Positions 53,655 to 61,689 of a stretch of DNA of 64,000 nt are shown piece by piece; the stretch's first letter is position 1, and each line of letters starts with the position of its first letter. The notes below the pieces were generated by a model, which saw only the letters and a list, made by a program, of their open reading frames with translations, was not told where the DNA came from and made no database searches. The position numbers and the translations under genes are program-made. The DNA is taken from NCBI RefSeq assembly GCF_042685265.1, contig NZ_JBHUMX010000006.1; one strand, 5' to 3'. The DNA is from Oceanobacillus_B kapialis. Lineage in GTDB: Bacteria > Bacillota > Bacilli > Bacillales > Amphibacillaceae.

Positions 53655-53956
53655 AATAAGCCAAGCCTCCTCCGACCCAGTGCCGTTACTTCTTCCAACT
53701 CGTTTAATCTATCCTCTAAATACGCTTTGCCTGAAGCGGTGATTTTATAAGGCTTTCTCCTGTTTTGTAGTGGCATTGGTTTGATGAGATTCAATTTTTC
53801 CATTCGGCTAATGGCACCATAAAGCGTACCTGGCCCTAATTTTTTGTTATAGTGTTGTTCAATATCCTCCATAATGGCATAGCCATGTTTTTCTCCTTCA
53901 GCTAAACTGATTAAGATAAATAAAGCAGGCTCTGAAAAACGATCAAGTGACTGCAT
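53651..53956 (-). CDS. PadR-family transcriptional regulator 1
   Basis: A 101-residue winged-helix repressor: ALFILISLAEGEKHGYAIME, LGPGTLYGAISRMEKLNLIK, and KPYKITASGKAYLEDRLNEL. It is the first gene of a three-gene operon with four-base overlaps throughout. A palindrome immediately upstream is a likely operator for self-control. The effector is unknown. Confidence 0.9.
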   Translation of the reverse strand: MQSLDRFSEPALFILISLAEGEKHGYAIMEDIEQHYNKKLGPGTLYGAISRMEKLNLIKPMPLQNRRKPYKITASGKAYLEDRLNELEEVTALGRRRLGLL

Positions 53957-53984
53957 GAGTTCACCTCTACTTATTACGTTTTGT

Positions 53985-53999
53985 GTTATATCGTATAAC
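53985..53999. promoter_or_regulatory. Likely PadR operator
   Basis: gttatatcgtataac: perfect 6-bp arms around tcg, 29 bp upstream of the padR start. PadR proteins bind short palindromes overlapping their own promoter. Confidence 0.6.
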
Positions 54000-54040
54000 G
54001 TAATAGTAAGCTAAAAGAAGTTATACGTCAATACAGAGCA

Positions 54041-54565
54041 GTACAATCGACCACGAAAGCATTCCAATTAACCACGGGATCAGTTCAATCAACTAGAGTG
54101 TCTGCGCAATTAACCACGGGATCAGTTCAATCAACTAGAGTGTCTGCGCAATTAACCAAGAGAGCAGTGCAATCAACCTTGAAGGCCGTGCAATCAACCA
54201 AGAGCACCAGTCAATCGACCAAGAAGATCGTGCAATCAACCAGAGCGTCTACGCAATCGACCAGTGGAGCAGTGCAATCAACCAAGAGCACTGGCCAATC
54301 GACCAAGAAGGCCGTGCAATCAACCAAGAGCACTGGCCAATCGACCAAGAAGGCCGTGCAATCAACCAAGAGCGCTAGCCAATCGACCAAGAAGGCCGTG
54401 TAATCAACCAAGAGCGCTAGCCAATCGACCAAGAAGGCCGTGCAATCAACCAAGAGCACTGGCCAATCAACCAAGAGAGCAGCGCAATCAACCAAGAGGA
54501 CCAGCCAATCGACCAGTACAGTAGCGCAATCAACCAAAAACACCACCCAATCAACCACTCCCACC
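54041..54565 (+). repeat. 21-bp repeat array A7 (25 units)
   Basis: Twenty-five units can be aligned. The first few have degenerate cores (caattaacca, caatcaacta). The middle is a 42-base alternation of gtgcaatcaaccaagagcac and ggccaatcgaccaagaaggc repeated several times. It lies between the divergent 5' ends of padR and the LacI gene and shares a long block with A6 on the other side of the PadR operon. Confidence 0.95.
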
Positions 54566-54621
54566 TTCCACTATCCGCCCAAACACCTATTGACACATCT
54601 GCGATTTCAAATTAATCTTAA

Positions 54622-54635
54622 TGAAAACGTTTACA
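54622..54635. promoter_or_regulatory. cre/LacI-type operator before the LacI gene
   Basis: TGAAAACGTTTACA fits TGNAANCGNNNNCA exactly. The similar site at 56529 (TGTAAACGTTTTCA) is nearly its reverse complement, which suggests that both could be sites of the LacI protein encoded here, or of CcpA. Confidence 0.6.
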
Positions 54636-54654
54636 AAGAGAAGTGGGTGGGGAT

Positions 54655-55638
54655 ATGGTGACGATTCATGATGTTGCGAAGTTAGCGGGGGTGTCGGTTG
54701 CTACGGTGTCCAGGGTGATGAATGATCATGCGAGAGTGGCGGAGAAAACGAAAACAAGAGTGGAGCGGGCGATTAATGAGCTGAATTATGCGCCAAGTGT
54801 ATTAGGGAGGAACCTCCGAACCTCGAAAAGCAGTCTGCTATTAGTACTGATTCCTAGTATCTCCAACCCGTTTTATACGGAGATTATTAATGGGATTGAG
54901 GATACTGCGATTGCTAGGGGCTATAACATTTTGCTTTGTGAGACAGATTCAAATCCTCAGCGGGAAACGATTTATTTTAACCTGCTTCGCAACAGGCTGG
55001 CAGAGGGGATTATTTCGATGGATCCCTCTGTGAACAAAAATAAATTAAATGAACTGGCGGAGAGCTATCCGATTATACAATGTAGTGAGTATGATACAGA
55101 GAGCCCGATTCCTTACGTGACCATTGATAGTGAGAAGGCCGCCTATGAAGCTGTTACGCACCTGATTGAATTGGGTCACCGGAAAATTGCTTTGATTAAT
55201 TCAGATGAACGCTTTTTATATGCGAGGCAGCGGCGTAATGGCTATGAGCAGGCAATGAAACAACATGGATTAGCAATTCGTGAAGAGTGGCTATACAATG
55301 CTCCCCAGTTAAAGTTCGCTGCAGGGCAGGAAGCGATCAGCACATTAATGCAGTTAGAGGATAAGCCAACCGCGATATTTGCCGTGTCCGACATTTACGC
55401 AATTGGTGCGTTAAAAGAGATTCATCGCAAGGGGAAAAAAGTGCCAGAGGACATTGCGCTCATCGGATTTGATAAGATATCTTTTTCTGATATGGCGTGC
55501 CCGAGTCTAACGACGATTTCACAGCCCATGTATGAAATGGGGCGGATCTCTGCAGAAATGATTATGGATAAACTAAATGGAGTTAACGTATCCAGCAAGG
55601 TCCTGGAGCATCGGCTTGTTTGCCGGGAGTCTACATAA
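54655..55638 (+). CDS. LacI-family regulator of the second importer locus
   Basis: A 327-residue repressor with HTH TIHDVAKLAGVSVATVSRVM and an effector domain (LLVLIPSISNPFYTEIINGI, AIFAVSDIYAIGALKEI, SFSDMACPSLTTISQPMYEM). ATG 54655 is used; GTG 54643 and GTG 54658 are possible. The site ggtgggg upstream is not ideal. It is followed 12 bp later by an SDR gene and then the importer, which carries a matching operator. Confidence 0.9.
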   Translation: MVTIHDVAKLAGVSVATVSRVMNDHARVAEKTKTRVERAINELNYAPSVLGRNLRTSKSSLLLVLIPSISNPFYTEIINGIEDTAIARGYNILLCETDSNPQRETIYFNLLRNRLAEGIISMDPSVNKNKLNELAESYPIIQCSEYDTESPIPYVTIDSEKAAYEAVTHLIELGHRKIALINSDERFLYARQRRNGYEQAMKQHGLAIREEWLYNAPQLKFAAGQEAISTLMQLEDKPTAIFAVSDIYAIGALKEIHRKGKKVPEDIALIGFDKISFSDMACPSLTTISQPMYEMGRISAEMIMDKLNGVNVSSKVLEHRLVCREST

Positions 55639-55650
55639 GGGGGAGAAGCA

Positions 55651-56397
55651 ATGAAAAATAGCGTTGCCATTGTGACAGGAGTTAGTCATGAAAAGGGAAT
55701 TGGAGCAGCTGCTTGTAGGCGACTTGCTGAGGCGGGAAATGATATATTTTTCACCCATTGGCAGTCTGCTGAAAATTGGGAGGAGCAATTTAAGCAGGAG
55801 GTAAAACAATATGGGGTGCGGTGTGAGGGACTATCTATTGATCTAGCGAATGCTGATGCAGCAAAAAAACTACTAGACAGGGCAGAAAAAGCACTAGGTT
55901 TTCCGACGATTTTAGTTAACAATGCCGCCTACTCTACACGTGATGGCTACCAACTGCTGGATGCCGAAACATTGGACGCCCACTATGCGGTTAACATACG
56001 CTCCATGGCACTACTATGCGTAGAATTTGCTCGTCGATTTGAAAAACAAGGTGAAGACATGGGCAGAATTATAAACCTGACATCCGGGCAGGCGCAGGGT
56101 CCGATGATAAATGAACTGGCTTATGTTGCTACAAAAGGAGCCATTTCAGCGTTTACTCTTGCATTATCTGCAGAAATTGTCCATCTCGGTATTACAGTAA
56201 ACGCGGTAAACCCAGGACCAACTGACACAGGATGGATGACAGAGGAGCTAAAAGAAGAGCTAGCTCCAAAATTTCCCTCCAAAAGAATTGGATTGCCGGA
56301 TGATGCTGCCCGTCTGATCGCTTTTCTTGCTAGTGAAAAAGCGGAATGGATCACGGGACAGGTGATCAACTCAGAGGGAGGCTTTTTTCGGAACTAA
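55651..56397 (+). CDS. Short-chain dehydrogenase/reductase
   Basis: A 248-residue SDR. IVTGVSHEKGIGAAACRRLA (a modified TGxxxGIG with an insertion of 'HEK', as in some FabG-like SDRs), NNAAYSTRDG, NLTSGQAQGPM, the catalytic YVATKGAIS (Tyr and Lys), and the cofactor turn AVNPGPTDTGWM. ATG 55651 follows ggggaga. It is probably co-transcribed with the LacI gene. The substrate is unknown; sugar or keto-sugar reduction is plausible from context. Confidence 0.88.
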   Translation: MKNSVAIVTGVSHEKGIGAAACRRLAEAGNDIFFTHWQSAENWEEQFKQEVKQYGVRCEGLSIDLANADAAKKLLDRAEKALGFPTILVNNAAYSTRDGYQLLDAETLDAHYAVNIRSMALLCVEFARRFEKQGEDMGRIINLTSGQAQGPMINELAYVATKGAISAFTLALSAEIVHLGITVNAVNPGPTDTGWMTEELKEELAPKFPSKRIGLPDDAARLIAFLASEKAEWITGQVINSEGGFFRN

Positions 56398-56490
56398 TTT
56401 TTCGCACAAAGGTCATTTAATGTCACTGCTACTTTCTAACCAATCCTTTTATACAAACAAGCCTAATTTACCAAAAATTCAAAAATCGTG

Positions 56491-56519
56491 TTGACATATT
56501 AGACGTTAGTGTATATTAT
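56491..56519 (+). promoter_or_regulatory. Strong sigma-A promoter of the second importer operon
   Basis: TTGACA (56491-56496) and TATTAT (56514-56519), exactly 17 bp apart. The operator at 56529 covers the expected transcription start. Confidence 0.85.
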
Positions 56520-56528
56520 ATACTCAAA

Positions 56529-56542
56529 TGTAAACGTTTTCA
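56529..56542. promoter_or_regulatory. LacI/CcpA-type operator overlapping the start site
   Basis: TGTAAACGTTTTCA fits TGNAANCGNNNNCA exactly. It begins ten bases after the -10 box, a classic position for repression by blocking initiation. Confidence 0.7.
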
Positions 56543-56579
56543 TAAAAGAACATGTTTACCAAACAAGGGGGGCTAAAAC

Positions 56580-57908
56580 ATGAATTTCAAACGATTATTT
56601 ATGTTGTTCGTATTGGTTATCTCGTTGGGAGTCTTTTTAGCAGCATGTAATAACGAGGGTGAGGAAACTGGAGGATCATCAGGGGGAGAAGGTTCAGAAA
56701 CGGAAGGAAATACCGAGGAAGCAGCAGAAGATGAGCCTGTAACAATTGTTTATGCGCGCGGGGTGGATACAACGCCTGCGACAGATGCTGTTATCGCAGC
56801 TTTTGAAGAAGCACATCCGAATATCAAAGTAGAGCAACGAGAAATGCCGGCAGATACAGGGCAGTCTCATGACCAGTATGTAACTGCATTTAGCTCACAA
56901 AGTACGGAAATCGATGTGTTTAATGCCGATGTGATTTGGCCAGCTGAGTTTGCGCAGGCAAATTATGCACTTGAGCTTGATCGTTTTATTGAGCAGGATG
57001 GCATTGACATGGAAGCATATTTCCCAGGTACCGTTGCAGCAGGAAAATTTAACGGCCGACAATGGGCGATGCCGCAATTTACCGATGCTGGGGTGTTCTA
57101 CTACAGAACAGATATTGTAGAAGAACCACCTACGACGTGGGATGAACTCATTAGTCAGGCGCAGGAACTTCAGGGGCAGGAAGGCACCGAGTTTGGCTAC
57201 CTTATGCAAGCAGCACAATATGAAGGGTTAATTACAAATGCGATTGAATATATTGCCTCCTATGGCGGGCAAGTTGTCGATGAGAATAACGAGGTTGTGG
57301 TTAATAGTCCAGAGACAATAAAAGCCATTGAAAAAATGCAAGAAGTAGTAGGATCAGATTTTGTACCAGATAATATCCTTAATTTTATGGAAACTGAAAC
57401 AGAAAATGCTTGGATCGAAGGAAAAGCGGTATTTGCCAGAAACTGGCCGTATATGATGTCCTCATCCAATGATGAAGAACGTTCCAGCATTGTGGACAAT
57501 GTAGAAATGGCAATGCTGCCAGCTGGGGATGAAGGAAGTGCTGCAGCGCTTGGTGGCTGGATGACCATGATTAATCGTTATTCGGAGCACCCAGAAGCAG
57601 CATGGGAATTTGTGAAATTCATTTCTGGTCCAGAAGGGCAAAAGATTTCTGCAGTTGAAGGGGGCCGTGCTCCAACACTAGTGGAACTTTATGATGATCC
57701 AGAAGTACAGGAGGTTAGCTCCTTATTTGCAAATCCGGAATTTAGAGAAGTACTACAAACAGCTGTGCCACGTCCAGTAACACCAATCTATCCGGAAATC
57801 TCGGACATTATGCAAATTGAATTATCCAAAGCATTAACGGGAGAACAAACGGCAGAAGAAGCAGCCGCGAATATGCAGGAAAAAATGGAAGCCGCCATGG
57901 CGGAGTAG
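56580..57908 (+). CDS. Sugar-binding lipoprotein (trehalose/maltose-type)
   Basis: A 442-residue family 1 binding protein. Lipobox LAAC with Cys at about 23, then an acidic Gly/Ser/Glu-rich linker (about 24-50). FNADVIWPAEFAQANYALELD and WAMPQFTDAGVFYYRTDIVEE are typical of trehalose/sucrose/maltose binding proteins (ThuE-like). ATG 56580 follows caagggggg. It is separated from the permeases by a strong hairpin. The ligand is unknown; the ThuA-like protein and Gfo/Idh genes upstream suggest a disaccharide. Confidence 0.88.
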   Translation: MNFKRLFMLFVLVISLGVFLAACNNEGEETGGSSGGEGSETEGNTEEAAEDEPVTIVYARGVDTTPATDAVIAAFEEAHPNIKVEQREMPADTGQSHDQYVTAFSSQSTEIDVFNADVIWPAEFAQANYALELDRFIEQDGIDMEAYFPGTVAAGKFNGRQWAMPQFTDAGVFYYRTDIVEEPPTTWDELISQAQELQGQEGTEFGYLMQAAQYEGLITNAIEYIASYGGQVVDENNEVVVNSPETIKAIEKMQEVVGSDFVPDNILNFMETETENAWIEGKAVFARNWPYMMSSSNDEERSSIVDNVEMAMLPAGDEGSAAALGGWMTMINRYSEHPEAAWEFVKFISGPEGQKISAVEGGRAPTLVELYDDPEVQEVSSLFANPEFREVLQTAVPRPVTPIYPEISDIMQIELSKALTGEQTAEEAAANMQEKMEAAMAE

Positions 57909-57916
57909 TACAAATA

Positions 57917-57953
57917 AAGCAAGATGGGGGGCAGTTGCTCATCTTGCTTTTCT
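57917..57953 (+). terminator. Hairpin terminator/attenuator between binding protein and permeases
   Basis: Perfect ten-base stem aagcaagatg / catcttgctt with a 13-base loop and a few T. It probably reduces permease expression relative to the binding protein. Confidence 0.7.
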
Positions 57954-57988
57954 ATTAAACTATCATGGCAAGGAGGCTTAGGGGAAAA

Positions 57989-59314
57989 ATGAAAAAGAAC
58001 AATCGGCGTGGCTTTCAACTAAATGAAAAACAACTCGGTTATGCCATGGTGCTTCCATCACTTCTGTTAGTAATTGCTGTCGTACTATGGCCGGTTGCAC
58101 AATCCTTTTATAATAGCTTGTTTGATTACAGGTTAAATGATCCCACAAGATCACAGCTTATGCTAGGTTCCACCATTGATTTGGAGCGATATGTTGATAA
58201 TCACTTTTATATAGAAGGGCAGCTGGAGACTTTAGCAAGTGAGGATGAAGCGTTAGCTACTACCGCAACGGCGATTCAGGAAGAAATAGATCAGTATCAT
58301 GCTCAATTAATTGAAGATGATGACATCAAACAAAAAGTCGAGAAGATTGATGAGATGCTCGCAAGCTTTACGCCTGTAAGGGATAGCGAGCTGAAATATG
58401 CTGAGGTAGATAATGACTTTGCTTCGGATTATAGAGAGGTCTTATCTAGCGCACAAGAGGAATTAAACAGAGCCGCAGAGCAGGCATTAAATGAACAAGT
58501 TGCCTCCACGATCACGCAAACAGCTGATTTACTAGGTGCCACATCGGAAAATATTCTCGAATCTAACTTCATCGGGTTAGCTAATTATGGAAAATACTTG
58601 AAGGATGCCCGAATGTGGGGAGCGTTAGGGAACACGGCTTTTTTTACAGTGGTTACCGTTGCGCTTGAGCTCGTTATCGGGCTTGCAGTGGCGCTATTAA
58701 TAAACCGGGCTTTTAAAGGGCGAGGCCTAGTGCGCGCATCAGTTCTTATACCATGGGCCATTCCAACAGCGGTAGCCGCGATGATGTGGGGCTTTTTATA
58801 CGACGGACAATCTGGAATTGTCGCCCATTACATGGAAATGTTAAACATTGTGCCTGACGCATCCTGGTTGCTATCTACTGCTGATGGTGGGATGTTCTCA
58901 ATCATCCTTGCTGATGTGTGGAAAACGACTCCATATATGGCGTTACTACTTTTAGCAGGACTGCAGACGATTCCGACATCGCTTTATGAAGCCTCCAACG
59001 TAGACGGGGCAAATAAATGGCAGCAATTTTGGGGGATAACTTTACCACTCTTAAAATCTTCTATTCTAGTCGCTCTATTATTTAGAACGTTAGATGCTTT
59101 CCGTGTATTTGACTTAATCTATGTGCTTACAGGTGGGGGACCGGCAAATGCTACTGAGTCCATCTCGGTGTATGCCTATAAAACGTTGTTTGCCCAGCAG
59201 AATTTTGGAGAAGGCTCGGTACTCTCAGTCATCGTTTTCTTATGTGTGGCGTTAATTAGTTTTGTGTTTGTTAAATTAATCGGATCCGATCTATTCGCAG
59301 GTCGTACAAAATGA
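57989..59314 (+). CDS. ABC sugar importer permease (MalF type) with large extracytoplasmic insert
   Basis: A 441-residue permease, about 140 residues longer than the usual 295-310. TM1 is AMVLPSLLLVIAVVLWPVAQ (about 20-39). Between YNSLFDYRLND and the standard FIGLANYGKYLKD lies an insert of about 140 residues, mostly charged and helix-forming (LETLASEDEALATTATAIQE, DDIKQKVEKIDEMLASF, YREVLSSAQEELNRAAEQAL). The rest is normal, with EAA loop SLYEASNVDGANKWQQFWGI. E. coli MalF has a large periplasmic P2 loop, but between other helices; here the insert follows TM1. It may contact the binding protein. ATG 57989 is preferred to 57965. Confidence 0.88.
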   Translation: MKKNNRRGFQLNEKQLGYAMVLPSLLLVIAVVLWPVAQSFYNSLFDYRLNDPTRSQLMLGSTIDLERYVDNHFYIEGQLETLASEDEALATTATAIQEEIDQYHAQLIEDDDIKQKVEKIDEMLASFTPVRDSELKYAEVDNDFASDYREVLSSAQEELNRAAEQALNEQVASTITQTADLLGATSENILESNFIGLANYGKYLKDARMWGALGNTAFFTVVTVALELVIGLAVALLINRAFKGRGLVRASVLIPWAIPTAVAAMMWGFLYDGQSGIVAHYMEMLNIVPDASWLLSTADGGMFSIILADVWKTTPYMALLLLAGLQTIPTSLYEASNVDGANKWQQFWGITLPLLKSSILVALLFRTLDAFRVFDLIYVLTGGGPANATESISVYAYKTLFAQQNFGEGSVLSVIVFLCVALISFVFVKLIGSDLFAGRTK

Positions 59315-59327
59315 GGAGGTTAATCAG

Positions 59328-60149
59328 ATGAATAAAAAAGCAGGAATCGGATTTTATGTCTTCTTGATCGCCTTTGTGTTTCTCGTTATGTTTCCGTTTA
59401 TCTGGGTCTTTTTAACCTCCATTAAACCAGTAGGGGAGATCTTTTCATCCTTTCGCTGGTTTACACCATCACCGACCTTGGAATCTTATGATGCAGCCTT
59501 AACCAATCGACCATTGTTACGCTATATGTTGAACAGTTTTGTTGTTTCTGGGCTGACAACACTTTTATCGATAGCCTTCGCTTCTTTAACAGCGTACGCT
59601 GTGACAAGATTGCCGATTAAAGGAAAAGGGCTTATTCTCGGGCTCGTACTTGCAGCATCTATGTTTCCACAGATTGCAATTATCTCACCGATCTTTAATT
59701 TGGTAACAGATTTGGGACTGCGAAACAGCTATTTAGGATTGGTAATCCCGTATATCACAATCAGTTTACCGTTAGCCATCTGGATTCTAGCAACCTTCTT
59801 TAAAAAGATTCCATTTGAGCTTGAAGAATCTGCAAAATTGGACGGGGCAAGTCCGTTCCAGACGTTCCGAAAAATCATTTTTCCGCTTGCAGCACCTGGT
59901 GTGTTTACGACAGGAATCCTCGTGTTCATCGCAGCATGGAATGAATATTTATTTGCACTAACGATTAACAGTGATGATGTGTGGCGCACTGTCCCTGTTG
60001 GAATATCGATGTATCAGAGTCAATATTCGGTGCCATGGGGTGATATTAGTGCAGCGACGGTGATTGTGACGATTCCGATAGTGGTACTTGTGTTGATTTT
60101 CCAGCGAAGGATTGTGTCTGGTTTGACTTCGGGGTCGATGAAGGAGTAG
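59328..60149 (+). CDS. ABC sugar importer permease (MalG type)
   Basis: A 273-residue permease with six membrane segments, TM1 FYVFLIAFVFLVMFPFIWVF, and EAA loop ELEESAKLDGASPFQTFRKI. The end QRRIVSGLTSGSMKE is typical. ATG 59328 follows gaggagg. It is 13 bp after its partner permease and closes the operon. No ATPase gene follows. Confidence 0.93.
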   Translation: MNKKAGIGFYVFLIAFVFLVMFPFIWVFLTSIKPVGEIFSSFRWFTPSPTLESYDAALTNRPLLRYMLNSFVVSGLTTLLSIAFASLTAYAVTRLPIKGKGLILGLVLAASMFPQIAIISPIFNLVTDLGLRNSYLGLVIPYITISLPLAIWILATFFKKIPFELEESAKLDGASPFQTFRKIIFPLAAPGVFTTGILVFIAAWNEYLFALTINSDDVWRTVPVGISMYQSQYSVPWGDISAATVIVTIPIVVLVLIFQRRIVSGLTSGSMKE

Positions 60150-60167
60150 ATAAAATTAATTAATATT

Positions 60168-60202
60168 AAAGCGCAGGGTGGTGTCAGGCTCTGTGCTTTT
60201 TT
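60168..60202 (+). terminator. Intrinsic terminator of the second importer operon
   Basis: aaagcgcag and ctgtgcttt (one G-T pair) around a 14-base loop, then a T run. Confidence 0.8.
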
Positions 60203-60285
60203 AGGTTAAATTAAATTTTCTGAATATAATATCGATTTTAATGTTAATATGTAATTTAAGTAACTAAAACTTTTAGGAGGATATT

Positions 60286-60615
60286 ATGACTGAAGACTTT
60301 TATTGCGATGAAGTATTAAGCGGGAAAACGCAAGTAAATAAAGTATTGGAGACTGAAAATGTATTAGCCTATTATCACACAAAACCTTTTTGGCCAATTC
60401 ATATTGTTGCCATACCAAAGAAGCATATTTCATCTTTAATTACTTTGGAAGATAGTGATAATGAATTATTAATAGAACTAATAGGAGTTATTAGAAAAGT
60501 TGCTGCTATGGTTACAGAGGAAAATGGAGCTTGTAGAGTTATCACGAACTTAGGTAATTATCAGGATTCAAAACATTTACATTGGCATATTGTCTCTGGA
60601 GAGGAATTGAGATAG
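60286..60615 (+). CDS. HIT-family nucleotide hydrolase/transferase
   Basis: A 109-residue histidine-triad protein. The motif HLHWHIVSG (HxHxH plus hydrophobics) is at residues 97-105. VLAYYHTKPFWPIHIVAIPKKH is the standard HIT strand pattern, with 'WPIHxVxIPKxH'. Such proteins hydrolyse nucleoside phosphoramidates or similar. ATG 60286 follows aggagg. Monocistronic. Confidence 0.9.
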   Translation: MTEDFYCDEVLSGKTQVNKVLETENVLAYYHTKPFWPIHIVAIPKKHISSLITLEDSDNELLIELIGVIRKVAAMVTEENGACRVITNLGNYQDSKHLHWHIVSGEELR

Positions 60616-60744
60616 TGAATGTATTTAATTTACTTTTTTGAGGTCATTGATAATAATGAATGGATTAAATAGTTTTTCATTTCCATTTAGATATTTGTAA
60701 TGACAATCTTCGAGTGTTGTGAACATGGAAGTTGGGGTGAAAAA

Positions 60745-61023
60745 ATGAAAAAAATGAACCAATTAATAATATTTGTGTTTATATTATTAATTGGAACTGC
60801 ATGTACCAATAGCGGTAGTCCTAAATTAACTGAGGAAGATGCCATATCAGTGGTAACGGAAAGACATTCAAGAGAAGATAAAGAAGTTAAAATCAACGCT
60901 GTAAATCATGGCTCAGGTAAATATAAAGTGGAGTGGGAGATCGATGCAGATTGTGAGTTTGGTACAGATTATATAGATGATCAGAGCGGGGAGATTGTAA
61001 GAGGGGAAGAGACGAATTGCTAG
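60745..61023 (+). CDS. Small lipoprotein of unknown function
   Basis: A 92-residue protein. The lipobox is IGTAC with the cysteine at residue 20. The mature part has a PepSY-like feel (LTEEDAISVVTERHSR, YKVEWEIDADCEFGTDYIDD, GEIVRGEE): alternating charged strands with a conserved tryptophan and two cysteines. ATG 60745 follows ggggtga. The function is unknown; a PepSY-like inhibitor or binding role is only a guess. Confidence 0.75.
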   Translation: MKKMNQLIIFVFILLIGTACTNSGSPKLTEEDAISVVTERHSREDKEVKINAVNHGSGKYKVEWEIDADCEFGTDYIDDQSGEIVRGEETNC

Positions 61024-61055
61024 TCGAGTGTATTCTACTGTAAAGGAGAGATAAT

Positions 61056-61214
61056 ATGGAAAAGATTATTCAGCAAAACAACGACGAAGTCAAAATGAAA
61101 TATATCTTTGTGACGCTATTATCATTATTGACTTTAAAAAAGGTGGAAAGATTAGAAAAGCTAAGGGTAGAATTGAAAGAAAGGCAGGAAGAAGAGGATT
61201 ATAACAAAATTTAA
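61056..61214 (+). CDS. Small helical protein of unknown function
   Basis: A 52-residue product starting MEKIIQQNNDEVKMKYIFVT, with a short hydrophobic stretch (LLSLLTL) and a highly charged helical tail (VERLEKLRVELKERQEEED). ATG 61056 follows aaaggag. It may be co-transcribed with the lipoprotein gene 32 bp upstream. Good ribosome site; no known family. Confidence 0.6.
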   Translation: MEKIIQQNNDEVKMKYIFVTLLSLLTLKKVERLEKLRVELKERQEEEDYNKI

Positions 61215-61264
61215 GAAGCCTTTGTTGTACGAGATTCCAGGTTCAAAGTATTCAAACGTAAGAG

Positions 61265-61292
61265 TACACCAGCTAAAATTAGCTGGTGTGTA
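61265..61292. repeat. Inverted repeat downstream of the small gene
   Basis: tacaccagct and agctggtgtgta around aaaatt. It lacks a good T run; it could stabilise the transcript end or act as a weak terminator. Confidence 0.5.
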
Positions 61293-61362
61293 TCTAGTGG
61301 GGAGTTTACAATGAAAGTATCAGAATAGGTTATGGTTACCAGTACCCTTACAAAAAGTTTAT

Positions 61363-61689
61363 TTACTTTTTCTTATTTACTTTTTGATTAATCGACTCCT
61401 GATAGATATCAGCGTACGTTTTAGAGTCTTTAATTAGTGCATCGCAAAAAGCAGCTACGTCAGTCCCCGTCACTTCAAGTACACCTTTACCATCAGCAGC
61501 ACCTTCTTCAAAAAAGGTGATAATCTCAGATAGGAGTCCAATACCATCGTTTAGCTCAACTGGGCCAACTTTAAAGAGGTATTTTTGGATCTCTTTATAG
61601 ACAATTTGGTAATCTTCCGGAAGCGATTTGACCCGCGAGACATGGCATCTCCATTCTTTTTTTCCTTCGATCATTTTTTTGATATCCAT
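61363..61689 (-). CDS. DUF1048 family protein 2
   Basis: A 108-residue protein of the DUF1048 family, MDIKKMIEGKKEWRCHVSRV, followed by LPEDYQIVYKEIQKYLF and DGKGVLEVTGTDVAAFCDAL. The family's function is unknown and members are usually coded after PadR regulators, as here. Its ATG at 61689 is adjacent to the stop of the previous gene, so translation is coupled. Confidence 0.88.
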   Translation of the reverse strand: MDIKKMIEGKKEWRCHVSRVKSLPEDYQIVYKEIQKYLFKVGPVELNDGIGLLSEIITFFEEGAADGKGVLEVTGTDVAAFCDALIKDSKTYADIYQESINQKVNKKK

